Part shown: positions 52,743-63,969 of the stretch, in pieces
Layout of the letters: each line of letters starts with the position of its first letter
How positions within the stretch are numbered: the stretch's first letter is position 1
Assembly (NCBI GenBank): GCA_009760855.2
Contig: WPIO01000007.1
Span: forward strand, 543,501-607,500
From: Cristatella mucedo
Lineage: Eukaryota > Bryozoa > Phylactolaemata > Cristatellidae
Direction of reading: 5' to 3'
DNA: 64,000 bases
Position numbers and translations under genes: made by a program
The notes under the pieces: generated by a model
What the model was told of the DNA's origin: nothing
Seen by the model: only the letters and a program-made list of their open reading frames with translations
Databases searched by the model: none

Positions 52743-54463
52743 TACTCAGCGACGACATTGCTATGCGGCAATAGCTTATTTTAAGCAGCTACTCGTAATC
52801 AAAGTCGTGATTCTTATTTACGTGCCATCTTGTATTGTGCCTTTTATTCGCAAAACAGTTAGCAACTCAGGGCTGTGCTTAAAGCGTGTGATCACCGACC
52901 GTCACCGACAGCGACACAGATTGACCTGAAGCGAAGTTCTTTGGTCAATGGTCTCCGATAATGGACAATTGATCGTATGTACAGCAGTTTAAACTCCTGG
53001 CGGGAGCACTTCTCCCAATTAACAAAACACATTAGCTAATGCACTCGATAAATAGTTCAAAGCGAGCGGAAGAATGGCAATAGCTTGGAGTCGCTTTAAA
53101 AGACTTTGCTTGGGGCTATGCACACACAGGCAGCTGTGGGCGATCATAGGCGATGGTGGCTATTCAATCGTGGTCCTATTCTTGCATTTTGACTCCGCTC
53201 CTGCCGTGAGCGGATGTTGGCACTCCTTTCCGCACAGTGGAACGCGTGGACCAAGCCAGCGCTCTGTACAGCCAGCAGCCAGTGCACAGTTTTTGTTTTG
53301 CCTCTAGCTCGTGTAGGCGAGCCGTCTCCTACTTGCGGGTTGGGCAGTAGCCAGGAGCCGACTTCCGACAGATCAAGTCTCGACTTCCCTAGGTAACTCG
53401 GATTGTATCGGCTCCGGCGTAACTCTTCATGACGTAACCTGGCTCGTACTAGCGTGACCGCGTCCAAACAGCGATTGTTATATTTAAATAAGTCTGTGAC
53501 ACCGGAATGCACTTAGCCAGCCGTTCACAAGCATGACTGTTACTTTTCGACGGCTCAGGTCCATTCATCGGTCGTTCGAGTAGCTATTGGCGCCACAGTA
53601 TTGATCGAATATCGCGCCATCTAGAGTACTCTAGAGATTGAGCAATCTGGAGACTACCGGCAGCTCCCCCCCTCGACCTCGGGCACTTTGCTAGATGTAC
53701 GAGCGCCTTGAATTATTTTCGAGGGTTTACCATTCACCGAACTGACGCATAAGTGCCGGTCGAACGCAGTCTATTATTTGGATGGCTTGCCCTAACCAAT
53801 GCCTAATGACCCTTCCCGTGGTGGCATCCAGTGTAAGAGTCTGAGGTGCCCGGCCTGCAGCACCGGTCGGCCATAATAGACTCATGGAAACTTTTATTAC
53901 CAATTCAAGTCCATATGATGCTTATTCTGTATTACAGTTACGAACTGGGAGTGTTTATATCCTGCGATCTTCATATTTAAAGAATTTTTCTGCTGCATGG
54001 CACATGGCACGTACCACGCGAAACCTGGGTCGTGAAATGTGAACATCTAAGCCTATGGATAACCAACTCAAGTCAATGAGTGATATATTTCCAAAGGCTG
54101 TTTTTACCAGTATGACCTCATTGAAACTTTTGCCAATCTTATCTTCCATTAACGTTGACTAAAAGCTCGAGTGACAGCAGCTACGGCTCTTTTGTTGATA
54201 AATACATGGACATGAGGCTTTTGAATCAGCCAGACTTTACTTTAATCTGATGTCGCATAGCATAATTCACGACGACGATGTAAATAACCTGTAAGTCGAT
54301 GTAGATCTCCACAAATTCATCTTCAAATGCACATTGCTTCAGAAGCAAATTTCATCGTCAAACCTAAGTACGTCTAACTTAATTCGAGTATTTTACGATA
54401 TCTACCTAAGACAGTGAAACTCAATCAGTGACGCTTTAGCATTACAAACGTTTGATCAACATA
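52743..54463. other. Anonymous DNA
   Basis: The minus frame 53144-53512 (122 residues) and the plus frame 53074-53307 overlap, and neither has a domain. I see no repeat of the defined families. Confidence 0.45.
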
Positions 54464-55196
54464 CTATTTCTTTAAAAAATGTACCCATAATGCCAAAACC
54501 ACCGGCACTTTAATTAGCCTATTCACTGCCTTAGCTTATCTAAATAGGAAACCTTTGCAAACAATACCTTTGGCGCTGACCTTTTCAGTTGTTAAATTCA
54601 ATGAGGCTTGATCAGGAGAATTTTTCGACTCTCAGATGTTCAACTAAACGACATCGTTTTTCATTGGTCTTAATATTGCGTAGACATTCATTGACTAAGT
54701 CACTTGCCTGAAAAGTAATTCGGAAGCTTAATTCCACACAGACTTTCCGTGAGACAGAATGGTGCGATCTTTGCTATGAATAAGACATTGCTCATCATCT
54801 GAACGTCTGCGTTATTGCTGCGCTCAGCAATTGGACTGGTGGGAGGGCAGCCGTCTCAACGGTTGCCTCTCTGTCGGCTGTCCATTCCATCGTAGTTAAA
54901 TTGACCAGGCCAGTAACCGGAAGTATTTAAGCGCTGCTCAGCTGACGGTACTTGGATCATGAATGAAGGTAACCGAAAGTAACAAATAGTGTTCTCCCAG
55001 TTCAACCGTTCATGTCGAGTAGTTGAACATCTGAGAAACAAGAAATCCTCCTAATCAAGCCTCATTGAATTGAACACCTGAAGAGGTCAGCACCAAAGGT
55101 ATTGTTTGCAAAGGTTTCCTATTTAGATAAGCTATGGCAGTGAAAAATTACAGTGATGGTGCTCTTGGTATTCTGGATACATTTTTTAAGAAATAG
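54464..55196. mobile_element. Inverted-repeat element of about 0.73 kb
   Basis: The left arm (54464-54654) is repeated in inverted form at 55012-55196. Matching blocks include CTATTTCTTTAAAAAATGTA at the outer tip, ATAGGAAACCTTTGCAAACA, CAATGAGGCTTGAT and CTCAGATGTTCAAC, with scattered mismatches. The unique centre is about 360 bp and has no transposase. It resembles a non-autonomous DNA transposon or foldback element. I cannot read a clear target duplication. Confidence 0.82.
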
Positions 55197-56529
55197 CTGC
55201 ATAGGCTGTGCGTGCTCACATCCACGGCTACCACAATATGGCCACTTGCTTTCGCCAGAATATTATGCTTCTTATACTTTATCAGGATTAAGACTAGAGA
55301 GTGTTCTATAATCGTGTCGGGCCGTATGCACCATAAATACAGTGTTATTAAGTCATGGATATTGTGAATTTAAGCACCCCTATTGAGATTCGGTTCTTTT
55401 AAGGCGCTACACAGAGGTCACTTTTTGTTGTAATCGCTTATTATTCCTGTTTTGGCGGTCTTTCAGGGTTCAGGTGTGGTTGAAGGAGTTCTTTTCTTCC
55501 AGCGCGTTTCATCCACCTTAAAATCTTTCTTTTGCATCTTCGAGCCTAGCGACAAACTTCTGTTAGGAATACAAAGTCACATTCGAACGGGACAGGCAGC
55601 CACAAGCTGCAGTGAGAGACAACCACCGGCTTTTTCGCATTCAGTCCCAATCCAAGCACGGTCGCGTTCATCGGCACTCAATTCCGCGGTTTTACCCAGT
55701 CGCGCATGCAGCTAGAGCTTGGTTATCCGTTGGGATAGTTGAAGTGGTTTCGAAGATTTCAACGAATTGCGGCAAGCCCATTCGCCAAGATGGCGCCAGA
55801 TATACGTCGACGGACTTCTGCATGCAAATTATTCAGCATTCAAGTCTCCACGACATGCAGCATGTCATTAGGTTATGGTACACTTGCCTGACCAAACAAT
55901 TTCGTATTTGCTGGTTGATGCTAGCCGTCATGCGAGAAAATGCGAAAAGATCTTTGACACGCTTTCGTTTTTTCCAATGTACTATCAAGAACTTTCATTA
56001 CTGGAAAGAGCTATTAGGTTAACTGTAACCGCCCTCGAAGTTGATTGTTTATAGAGTTGGCCCAGATAGACTCTGCGTCAGACTCTCTTGCGAAAATGGT
56101 GACATCTCTTGCTGCCGGTAGCTATGCTTGGCTTTGGATGCATTTACCTATCAAGCACTGAGGTGTCATTGATTTTTTACCGGAAGAAGCGCGCAGCCTA
56201 TAGCCGATGAGGGATGTAGTGCACCACAAGTAGCACCTAAGTAGTACCTAAGCAGCATGTAGTACACCACAAAACCACAATATTTGCTAGTATTGAAAAT
56301 GAGCACGTAATGCTTGCGGAGGCCAAACTGCGGCTATTTCGCCACCGCCGCACATGTGACTGATTTTTCCCAACCTTTCAACGTCCTTCTTGGTAGATTT
56401 ATTTTTTGCGTTTCCTCGAAGCCCTCTTGCCTATGCGACTGCTGCTTTCTTAAGTTTACAGTGACGCCGGCACGAAAATAACGTGCGTTGACGGGACCTC
56501 ACGAATAAGTGAGATGCATTGTGTTACAT
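55197..56529. other. Anonymous DNA
   Basis: A possible SINE-2/LINE-A tail scrap lies at 55384-55425 (GAGATTCGGTTCTTTTAAGG). The plus frame 55612-56022 (136 residues) has no recognisable domain. Confidence 0.45.
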
Positions 56530-57250
56530 TGCAGTACAGCTGCCATTTCCGCAATAAATGTATGAAAATAGTGGTTTTGATTTTAAATTATACAAAATGA
56601 GGTTAGGGGCCTATACACAAAATTGTATGCAATTTCGCTTACCCGTTCTCGTGCTATGGCTTAAAATAGCCAGCGCCAACCAGCCTTTTCACACGTTCGA
56701 ACGGCGATAAAGATGTCATTACCACAAAATGCTTTGTACAACGGTGGTGTGTATTTTAAATAATAGAAAGCAGTATTCAAAGTTTATCATTCAATTTCGT
56801 GCGGTTGCATTTATGCGTTCGCACTCTTTGACTTCGGATGGTCCGGTCCAAATTGCAGCCCAAAACTTTCAAAATGCTATAAAGCTGCAATTTCCACAAA
56901 AGCTTCGCCAAACTGCGATTTTAATTTGTAATTTTGCAAAACTACTCATACAAAAAAGTGTTGCACGATAACTCACAAAATTGTCTACGACTTCGCTCTC
57001 GAGGCGTTCTCTTGCTATGGCCTCCAGCGGCACGGCCCCGACGGCAGCCCTAAATAGTTGAATTTCGATACAGATGCAACCTCTGCAAAAAGCTTTAGGC
57101 AACTGTGGTTTACCTTTTAACTTATAGAAAATAGGTTACCAGGTTTACCTACCTATTTTCACGCGATTGTGCTTTCGTGGTCTCATGCTGTGACCTCGGA
57201 TGGCCTGCAAATCAAAACCGCAGTTGTGGGAAGCATTTTGAGGAAATGGC
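56530..57250 (+). repeat. Diverged tandem array, four units of about 165-195 bp
   Basis: Recurring blocks mark the units. GCTTACCCGTTCTCGTGCTATGG (about 56637), GCATTTATGCGTTCGCACTC (about 56807), GCTCTCGAGGCGTTCTCTTG (about 56994) and GTGCTTTCGTGGTCTCATGC (about 57170) are one block. AAATGCTTTGTACAACGGTG, AAAGCTTCGCCAAACTGCG and AAAGCTTTAGGCAACTGTGG are another, followed each time by AT-rich text and ATAGAAA. The units are too diverged for a young satellite. Confidence 0.75.
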
Positions 57251-58494
57251 ATTTGTATCACCGTTCCAGTTCGTGAAAGGCGGGCTGGAGTGGGCCATTA
57301 TAGGTCGTGGGAAGAAAATGGACCAACACAATTAAACGATCAAATAATTTAATTACTTAATTAAATTTAAATTTGAATTAATGAAATTAATTAACTAAAC
57401 AATTAAAACTTGGTGCGTCAACCCGTAACACCATTCTGTATAATTTGTAATTAATACCCCTGTTTTTTGACATTTACAACAGTGTATCGAAGTGCGGTGC
57501 AGTTATTTGTGTGACCCGATTGAGGCTCAACGCCGTCTTTAGGAAAACCTCAGCTGATTGCAAATAATTCTTTTTTTCGGGCTACAGCATTACGCGCCAC
57601 TTATATGCGCTGTTATGCCGATCTAGCAGTGAGCGGCGGCAAGAACGAGGGTTCATAAATAAAAATAAAACATGTTCGTATCCTTACCGTTGAGCATTAT
57701 ATTCCGCAACCGTGGCGGGGATCGAGTTTGCCGCACTGGTTATCGAGCCCTGCGCTCTGGTTCGAAGCACCGAGTACTACTGAGATCTTACACCAAACAC
57801 ATCCGGTTTCAAAGCGCCGAAATTCAGGCGCCGCTAACAAGCGCTGTCACAATATTGCTCACACAGCATTCCAAGTTTCAGTATGCAAGAGCATACACAA
57901 AGACGAACGAACATGTGCACGAATCGGAGGCTATCGTGGTGTAAAACAAGAAAAGGTTTTGCGTTCATGGCTCGGATCTTGAAACCGTCAGAATTTACAA
58001 CCAATCGTGTAAAAGCGATCTGGCTACAAGGTAAGAAACTCGAAGCTCGGTAGCTGTTGCACAGAGCCAACTCGCGAGATGCTCGCCAGCAGGCTTATAA
58101 AGGTCACCCGATCACGAGCAGAAATAATCGACGAACGGTTGTTCCAGTTACGACCTGCCCATAACAACCGACTTCAAGCTAACATAATGAAGTCCAAATC
58201 CCATACAATACGCAAGGACTGCCGAGGGCCCGTTTACAGAGCTAAAAATTTTAACAACAACAAGAGCAGTGTACTTGTGTAGCCCACGCGATAAAGAATT
58301 CACTGTCTAAGGACTATGTTGCACAGGAATCTATTTTTTAAGAATAGCTTGGATATGCTTAGCGCACGTGGGTGCATAAAGACAATCCGCAAGGATTGAT
58401 GGAGCAGATACTATAAGGAGCACGGTTTCTTTATCTCTTTATCTTCTTTTTAAATGTCATCGAGTTGACAGATGGTAGAGAATCCTGATGAAGA
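57251..58494. other. Anonymous DNA
   Basis: An AT-rich stretch built on TTAATT motifs lies at about 57335-57415. Plus frames 57672-57944 and 57728-57982 overlap without a domain. Confidence 0.45.
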
Positions 58495-58737
58495 ATGCCG
58501 AGGGTTATAAACGTGGTCGTACATCGGCTTCTGAACTGGGGCCTTTTGCCACAAAAACAGCCAAGGCGTACACAAAGGGTGCTGGTTCTTGCAGCTGCGT
58601 GGCTGCTACTGGTTGGGCGATGGTGCCTCGGCCAGCGAGTCGTGGACGCTGTACTGATGCACACCGTGCTGTGCCGACTGCAGCGCCGTAGCAATCAATG
58701 GACTCCTGTACCATACTATAACGAGTACCTGCCTTAA
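58495..58737 (+). CDS. Uncharacterised 80-residue open frame with hydrophobic segment
   Basis: MPRVINVVVHRLLNWGLLPQ, a basic KQPRRTQR stretch, then a hydrophobic run VLVLAAAWLLLVGRW (about residues 29-43), and an end with VPYYNEYLP. Overlapping frames on the opposite strand are equally long (58505-58759, 58606-58848), which weakens the case. Probably not a gene. Confidence 0.15.
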   Translation: MPRVINVVVHRLLNWGLLPQKQPRRTQRVLVLAAAWLLLVGRWCLGQRVVDAVLMHTVLCRLQRRSNQWTPVPYYNEYLP

Positions 58738-59249
58738 CGTAGAGCAGTAAATTCGACATTCACGGATAAGGACATCTGCACGCAGTGCCTGCATTAGCAT
58801 ATTGCGAAGATCAGTGAACGTATTTTCGGCTCGAAGTTCCGAGTACACTTTTTGGTTTCCATTCGTCTGTCCGGACCTAGAAATGACTTGAAACCGTTAG
58901 AGATTCGGGCATTCTGTACGTGTGTGCCGAAAGTCTGAAAATCTTTTATTGCTGTCGCTTTCAGCATTGACTCAGCATCGTTTATGTCTCAGCTAAATGC
59001 ACATTGGGTCGGTTCAGTTCAGCTTTCCAGATTTATTGGTTCAGCTTAGCTACCCACTCGTTCCAAATAGCTTGTCTTTTGGTTATAGTGTACTTTGCCT
59101 GCTTACCTGGGCATGTTCCATTGCGTGCTACCAACCAGGCATCCTTCTAATCCGTGCCTTCTTTTAATGCTTCTGCACGTTTAAGCATGAATATATGTGC
59201 TTCTGCCTACTTTTGTAGGATATCATTGACCCTTTGCACCCGGGTCTTG
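58738..59249. other. Anonymous DNA
   Basis: No feature recognised. Confidence 0.5.
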
Positions 59250-59395
59250 CCAAGGGAAATTCACGACTGGCTTCCTCTGGTCGCGTGTTCGAGTCCTGAA
59301 GTTGGTGATTCAGTAGTGCGAATTATTTATTATTCAAGCACCACTAGATAATAAAAGACGCTGCTGAATACGCTAGCATTTTTTGGTTTCCTTGC
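59250..59395 (+). repeat. Degraded SINE-1, sense
   Basis: GGTCGCGTGTTCGAGTCCTG carries a B-box-like GTTCGAGTCC. It is followed by AAGTTGGTGATTCAG, TCAAGCACCACTAGATAATA and GCTGAATACGCTAGCATTTT. The order fits SINE-1 with much decay. Confidence 0.6.
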
Positions 59396-59742
59396 AGATT
59401 GACGTTAAGTTCATGGATAGAGGCCCAGTTTTCTTAGGGTGCTATACAAAGAAAATGATCGTATTATAGCACTCTCGTCGCCGACCACAGCATGCGTAAG
59501 GATTGCGGCTTGGAGCATAACTTGGATTTATAAACATACGTATTCATGCGCGCATTCCACCGGGATTGGGCCTATGCACGAAGAGAAAACTTAAAGCAGA
59601 GGCTGTAAAGCTATCTTCTGAGCGCTTACGAAAGAATATTCTCGACAGCTCTATTGTTAGGAGTAAGGGACTAGTAGCCTACTGGATGCAGGATCGGTCT
59701 CGCTTTCGGCGAAATAGTTTTTTTTTCGGGTTAAGTATCACG

Positions 59743-60226
59743 GTAAAAAGTTCTTACGCTGACCCACAAGGCCCGCCACGGCTTGGCTCCTTCGTACCTA
59801 GCTGAACTGCTGCATCAGTTTCAGACTGTTCGTGCCCTAAGGTCCTGGGTGGAAAATAAATTAGCTGTCCCATTCCTCCGCTTAAAGACAGTTGGCGACA
59901 GAAGCTTAAGCTCTGCAGGTCCTAGACTGTTGAACTCGCTTCCACAATTCTTACGCAACGACAACTACTCTCCTACTGCCGACTATGGCACATCTTTTTC
60001 AGTGGTCCTGAGCTGCTACTTCTATGCTACTCACTACCTCAACTGCTCTCCTAACTCTGCCATGCTTCCGACTTTCTGTTTGTTGCGTGAGACGAAGTCT
60101 GTTGGCTACCGAATGCGTACCGAAAGCTGCTTAGGCTTTGAGTGTGCTATACAAAACTCTCTTGCGTAACACCCACATGGTCTTTATGACTTTGTGGAGT
60201 TACAGACGGAGATACATTACATTTCG
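59743..60226 (+). pseudogene. LINE-B C-terminal end, sense, 5'-truncated
   Basis: Frame 59783-60169 (128 residues) has APSYLAELLHQFQTVRALRS, KLAVPFLRLKTVGDRSLSSA and GPRLLNSLPQFLRNDNYSPT, ending SVGYRMRTESCLGFECAIQ. The 3' UTR ACACCCACATGGTCTTTATG and the terminal GATACATTACATT close at about 60225, giving a clean LINE-B 3' end in sense orientation. It is preceded by a T-rich run at 59718-59726. It has no catalytic motifs. Confidence 0.93.
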
Positions 60227-60490
60227 GTAGATGGCTGCTGTTGTGTCTGCTATACTTTCAGAAGACGACCGAAGCTCAGTCGGCTTCTCATGGGAAGAGA
60301 GGATGTTACAGAAGCCGCTGAGGCAAGAGCATGGTATTACTGTAACCGCGTAGAGGTTCGTCCCCCGGTTCTCTACCGGTGGACTGTGTGATGCAGTGCT
60401 GCAGTGCGGTTAAAACACAGGCGGCCACAACTGGGTGCCGAAAGCAACAGTTTATTGTGGGCCTGTTAGTAGTGGTTACGCGCCGGCGCA
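60227..60490. other. Unassigned segment
   Basis: An open frame 60194-60391 ends VEVRPPVLYRWTV. It runs on from the LINE-B end and looks fortuitous. GCAACAGTTTATTGTGGG follows. Confidence 0.4.
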
Positions 60491-61200
60491 AGCGCTTTAC
60501 GCGGCGCGTTCCGGACCGACGGAGTTAACTGCGCGAACTCCCGTCAAACGCGAGTATAACCAACTACCCTGTGCGTTTACGCGGCGCGTACCGGACCGAC
60601 GGAGTTAACTGCGCGAACTCCCGAAACCCGCGTATAATACACTAACCTATGCTCGCGTCGCTAGCAATTGCGAAGGCGGGTTGCTACAGCACCCCAAGAT
60701 ACGAGCAGCTAACTGAGTAGCCGGCAGAACACAACTGCGCAGTCTAAGTTACACTTAGCTGTTCGTCGCCGTAGGTTCGTCTCTCGTGCTCTCGAAGCGT
60801 AGTCTCGCCTCGACTACCAAGCTGCAGCCCTGAGCTCTCGGGGCGTAGTCTCTGCTCGACTACCCAAGCTGTCTCTCAGCTCTGTCACTCGTCTCATTAT
60901 ATTCTCTCTCCTTTCAACTCCTGACCTCGCGCGCCGCTGCTATTTCTACTTCAGCATATTAGTCGGTGCACATCCTGAACGCAACGTCTGCACCAGGCTT
61001 CATTCTAACTTTAGCGGGTAGACCAGGAGTCGGGCTTGTACTAGCTGTCCAAGTCGAAACCGCTAAGACAACCACATTAGTCGCTTCCATCTTCTAACCG
61101 CATCGCCTGCACTAAGCTCCATTCTAACCTGAGCTAGGTGAGTCAGGAGCTGGGTCTGTACTAGGCGCCCTAGTCGACACCCCCCCTCTAAGGCAAGGGC
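60491..61200. repeat. Segment with three short tandem duplications
   Basis: An 80-bp duplication (TTTACGCGGCGCGT at 60496 and 60576, with CCGGACCGACGGAGTTAACT in both), a 46-bp duplication (GCTCTCG..GCGTAGTCTC at 60788 and 60834), and a diverged 119-bp duplication (GCAACGTCTGCACCAGG at 60981, GCATCGCCTGCACTAAGC at 61100). The segment might be a solo LTR or a 5' UTR of an unknown element. No LTR ends or primer-binding site are proven. Confidence 0.65.
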
Positions 61201-61224
61201 TCCCATCGCGGCTAAGCTGAGAGC

Positions 61225-61346
61225 TGCACCAGTGCATTACTCACCATTCAGTCACGTTTCCCTTTGCAGTAAATGTAAAGCGCCTAGAAAGAGATTGAGT
61301 TTTCTGAGGGCACTTTATCAAATGCATTATATTATTATTATTATTA
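61225..61346 (+). mobile_element. LINE-A 3' end, sense
   Basis: ACCATTCAGTCACGTTTCCC, TTTGCAGTAAATGTAAAGCGC and CTAGAAAGAGATTGAGTTTTC, then GGGCACTTTATCAAATGCAT and (ATT)n. Short 5'-truncated insertion. Confidence 0.9.
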
Positions 61347-62772
61347 ACAGCGGACCGACTTGCAGCAGCTGCTTGCAACCCTTCGTGCTGGCCGTGCGGC
61401 CCGGTCCCGGGTTTCCCTTAATAAACGGCTTCTGCCTGACCCTTCTTGATCTGTTCGCGACTGTCCGAACTTGCATAACAGCCACGATTGCTATGCATTT
61501 AGAAAAAAATAGTATAGCTGCACGGTTCATAGTCTTAAGTACAAAATTACTGCTGCGAAGCACAAATCGTTGCTGACTTGCTAACTTTTAAACTGGGCTG
61601 TCTAAAAATGGGCTATGACTAAATCGGTTTCCAGCGGTTATAATTGGGAACACTAATAGAATAAAATACTGTCTTAATCCTGCAATATACTTGACATGCA
61701 CACTTTCCTGAAGAAAGTGGCTGTGGGAGTGCTGACCAATCTGTTTGCATGCTGTTTTTTGTTGTAGTTCTTGCTGTTTAGCTTGCTGTTTGTCGGGTGG
61801 ACACTTAGCGTTTCGTTTTCGTGGCTTTCAGCAACTGGGTCAAGTGAAGGACGTTCTGTGGTTCCTTCTAGAGGTCATCAACCTAGTCAAAGAAATCCTT
61901 AAGAAGTTCACTAGTCTGGCTTTCTCCAGTAAGGGAGCTCGGAGCTTCGAGGCAGTATGAGAAGCTTGGCTTGCAAAATAGGCAACGTCTGACCAGCGGC
62001 TTTCCTAGGATGTTGTGAGCCTGGGCACGAACTATACAGATGGCTCCCTCCCAGTATTAGGGGCCCATTTAGGTGCCTATTGACCTATCGCTCAGGAACA
62101 TATGCCCCCTGCCCTCTTCGGTATGTCACTTCGTCTGACCATAGCTACTCTTTACAGCACAACTTTGGCAATGAGTTTGCTGCATAAGAGTCAAGCTTCC
62201 TAGTTCTAAAGTTGTGGGACTCTCTCTGATGTTCTAGGGAAATCCCCTTGAGATTGCCTACAGTATCTAGGCTAGACTTAAGAATGTTTCTCATCTTTCC
62301 CGACAGATCAGTGGTTTACGACATTTCAAGAGGGCGCTTTGCCCAAACAGTCTGAGCTGAAAATCTGAGCCTTCCGCTTGCAGTTTAATTGTAGCTTACA
62401 AGCACTTGCTGATGCTGCATGTCTGCTACGTTTGCCTACAAATTTGCATGCGATCTAAGGAGCACACATAGCAGAACTGTGATCGCCTGCTCTCTGTGCA
62501 TAGCTTTCCTGGAATGCAGGAAGGTGCAGATAGCTATGCCATTGCACTGAACAGTAGTCGGGCTTCCTTGTCCAGAGACAGCCGTCAACAGGAGGTTGAA
62601 GGGGCATGTCGGAAGACACGGCCCTTGACAAACCTCTCTATGCCTGTCTTTGGGGGGCTAGATGCTGTTGGTCATCTTCTATAGACCTGTGATCCTAGTT
62701 CAACCACAAGGGCTTCTATGCGAGTCCATGCTGTCTTTTTGAAGCTAACTGCATGTTGATTGGTTTGCATTT
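61347..62772. other. Anonymous DNA with a possible exon
   Basis: A plus-strand frame ending at 61960 follows a pyrimidine-rich stretch and a CAG (about 61830). It reads QQLGQVKDVLWFLLEVINLV then KEILKKFTSLAF and stops after SKGARSFEAV. It has an amphipathic-helix character, but with no family and no second exon I do not call a gene. The remainder is anonymous. Confidence 0.35.
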
Positions 62773-62825
62773 TTGTATATATATATATATATATATATAT
62801 ACATACATATATATATATATATATC
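62773..62825. repeat. (TA)n microsatellite
   Basis: A TA tract with an ACATAC interruption at about 62800. It abuts the 3' side of an antisense SINE-2. Confidence 0.95.
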
Positions 62826-62980
62826 ATTTTTAAAGTTCCCAAAGAGAACTAAATCTCCGGATATACAGGTGCTTTGCTTTATTTTGCTGCTCGACCCCAC
62901 GACCCAGGTCATCAAATACATTCACCCTGACATCGGTCATCAAAGGCAAGCATCTTAATCCCTGGACCAAACTAGGGTAG
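62826..62980 (-). repeat. SINE-2 copy, antisense
   Basis: On the minus strand: TAGTTTGGTCCAGGGATTAAG, ATGCTTGCCTTTGATGACCG, CTGGGTCGTGGGGTCGAGCAG (B-box variant), then GCACCTGTATATCCGGAGATT and TAGTTCTCTTTGGGAACTTT, running into (TA)n. The layout equals the 10023 copy, including the AT-rich end. Confidence 0.78.
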
Positions 62981-63299
62981 TGTTTGTACAGATCCTTGTC
63001 ATACAGATGGTTTTGTGCAGACTGATTGGCAGTAGGGGAAGTTCGATTGATGCCTCGGTCATTTTGGTGCACCTGTGCAGTACTGGACAATCGCCTGAGG
63101 CATTCAGTCGATTGGGTTGAGCTAGTGCATTATGCAAGCACTAATCTTGTTGGCTGCAATTGTTTCTATGAGTGCAGAGCTTTTGTGCTTCTACTGTGAA
63201 GCAGCATTGTTTTAGTCACGAATATAGCCTTTTATTTCCACTGAAGTTCTATGGCTGCTAAGGGCAGGACTCAGAATAAAGAGAAATCAGAGGCATAGC
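62981..63299. other. Anonymous DNA
   Basis: No feature recognised. Confidence 0.5.
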
Positions 63300-63425
63300 A
63301 CATAGCATGCACACACAAGCACGCGCACACACACCCACATGCACGCACAAACACACTAAGATAAGCCACACACATACACCCTCATGCAGGTACACAGGCA
63401 GGCATGCACGCACATACAGCACATC
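63300..63425 (+). repeat. CA-rich low-complexity tract
   Basis: Impure (CA)n with GCACG and TACAC variants. Translation gives Thr/His strings only. Confidence 0.85.
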
Positions 63426-63811
63426 CACTTACAGATCCAAAATAGGAGGTAGCATCGAGATTGCTGGTGCTAGCAGCAGCTGCTTCAAAGCTACATTTTA
63501 GAAGACAGCACGACAGCCTGACTAGTCTCTGCTGAGACAATAGCATTGCAAGTGACAAGCAGGGGATTGAAGATGCCTGCTTCTGGCTCATCTCTGCAAC
63601 AGGGGTTCTTGCCCTGAGCAATCATCTTAGCAGTGGCCCAACGTTGTTATCTGCTTGCTTCCCTTGGTTCTTGTCCTGCTGGCTGGTCATGCTCGGGTGC
63701 TGGCACTCGCTCAGTCAATTGGCAGCCTGCACCCGACAGCTCTTTCTTATCGTGATCGTGCTACACTGTGGTTCATCTCTGTAGGGCAGCCCGGTCTATT
63801 AGTATAGTAAC
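63426..63811. other. Anonymous DNA
   Basis: Minus frame 63382-63621 has no recognisable domain. Confidence 0.5.
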
Positions 63812-63814
63812 GAG

Positions 63815-63845
<31 letters not shown>

Positions 63846-63969
63846 CTTTCTCTCTCTCGCTCTCTCTCTCTTTCTCTCTTGCTTGCTCTTGCTCTCTCTC
63901 CCCACTTTCTCTTGCTTTCGCTCTCTCTCACTCTCACTCTCTCTCTCACTCACTCCCTCTCTCTCTCTC

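Noticed and set aside
63747-63953. Arg/Glu repeat protein on the minus strand
   Set aside because: Reverse reading of the CT microsatellite.
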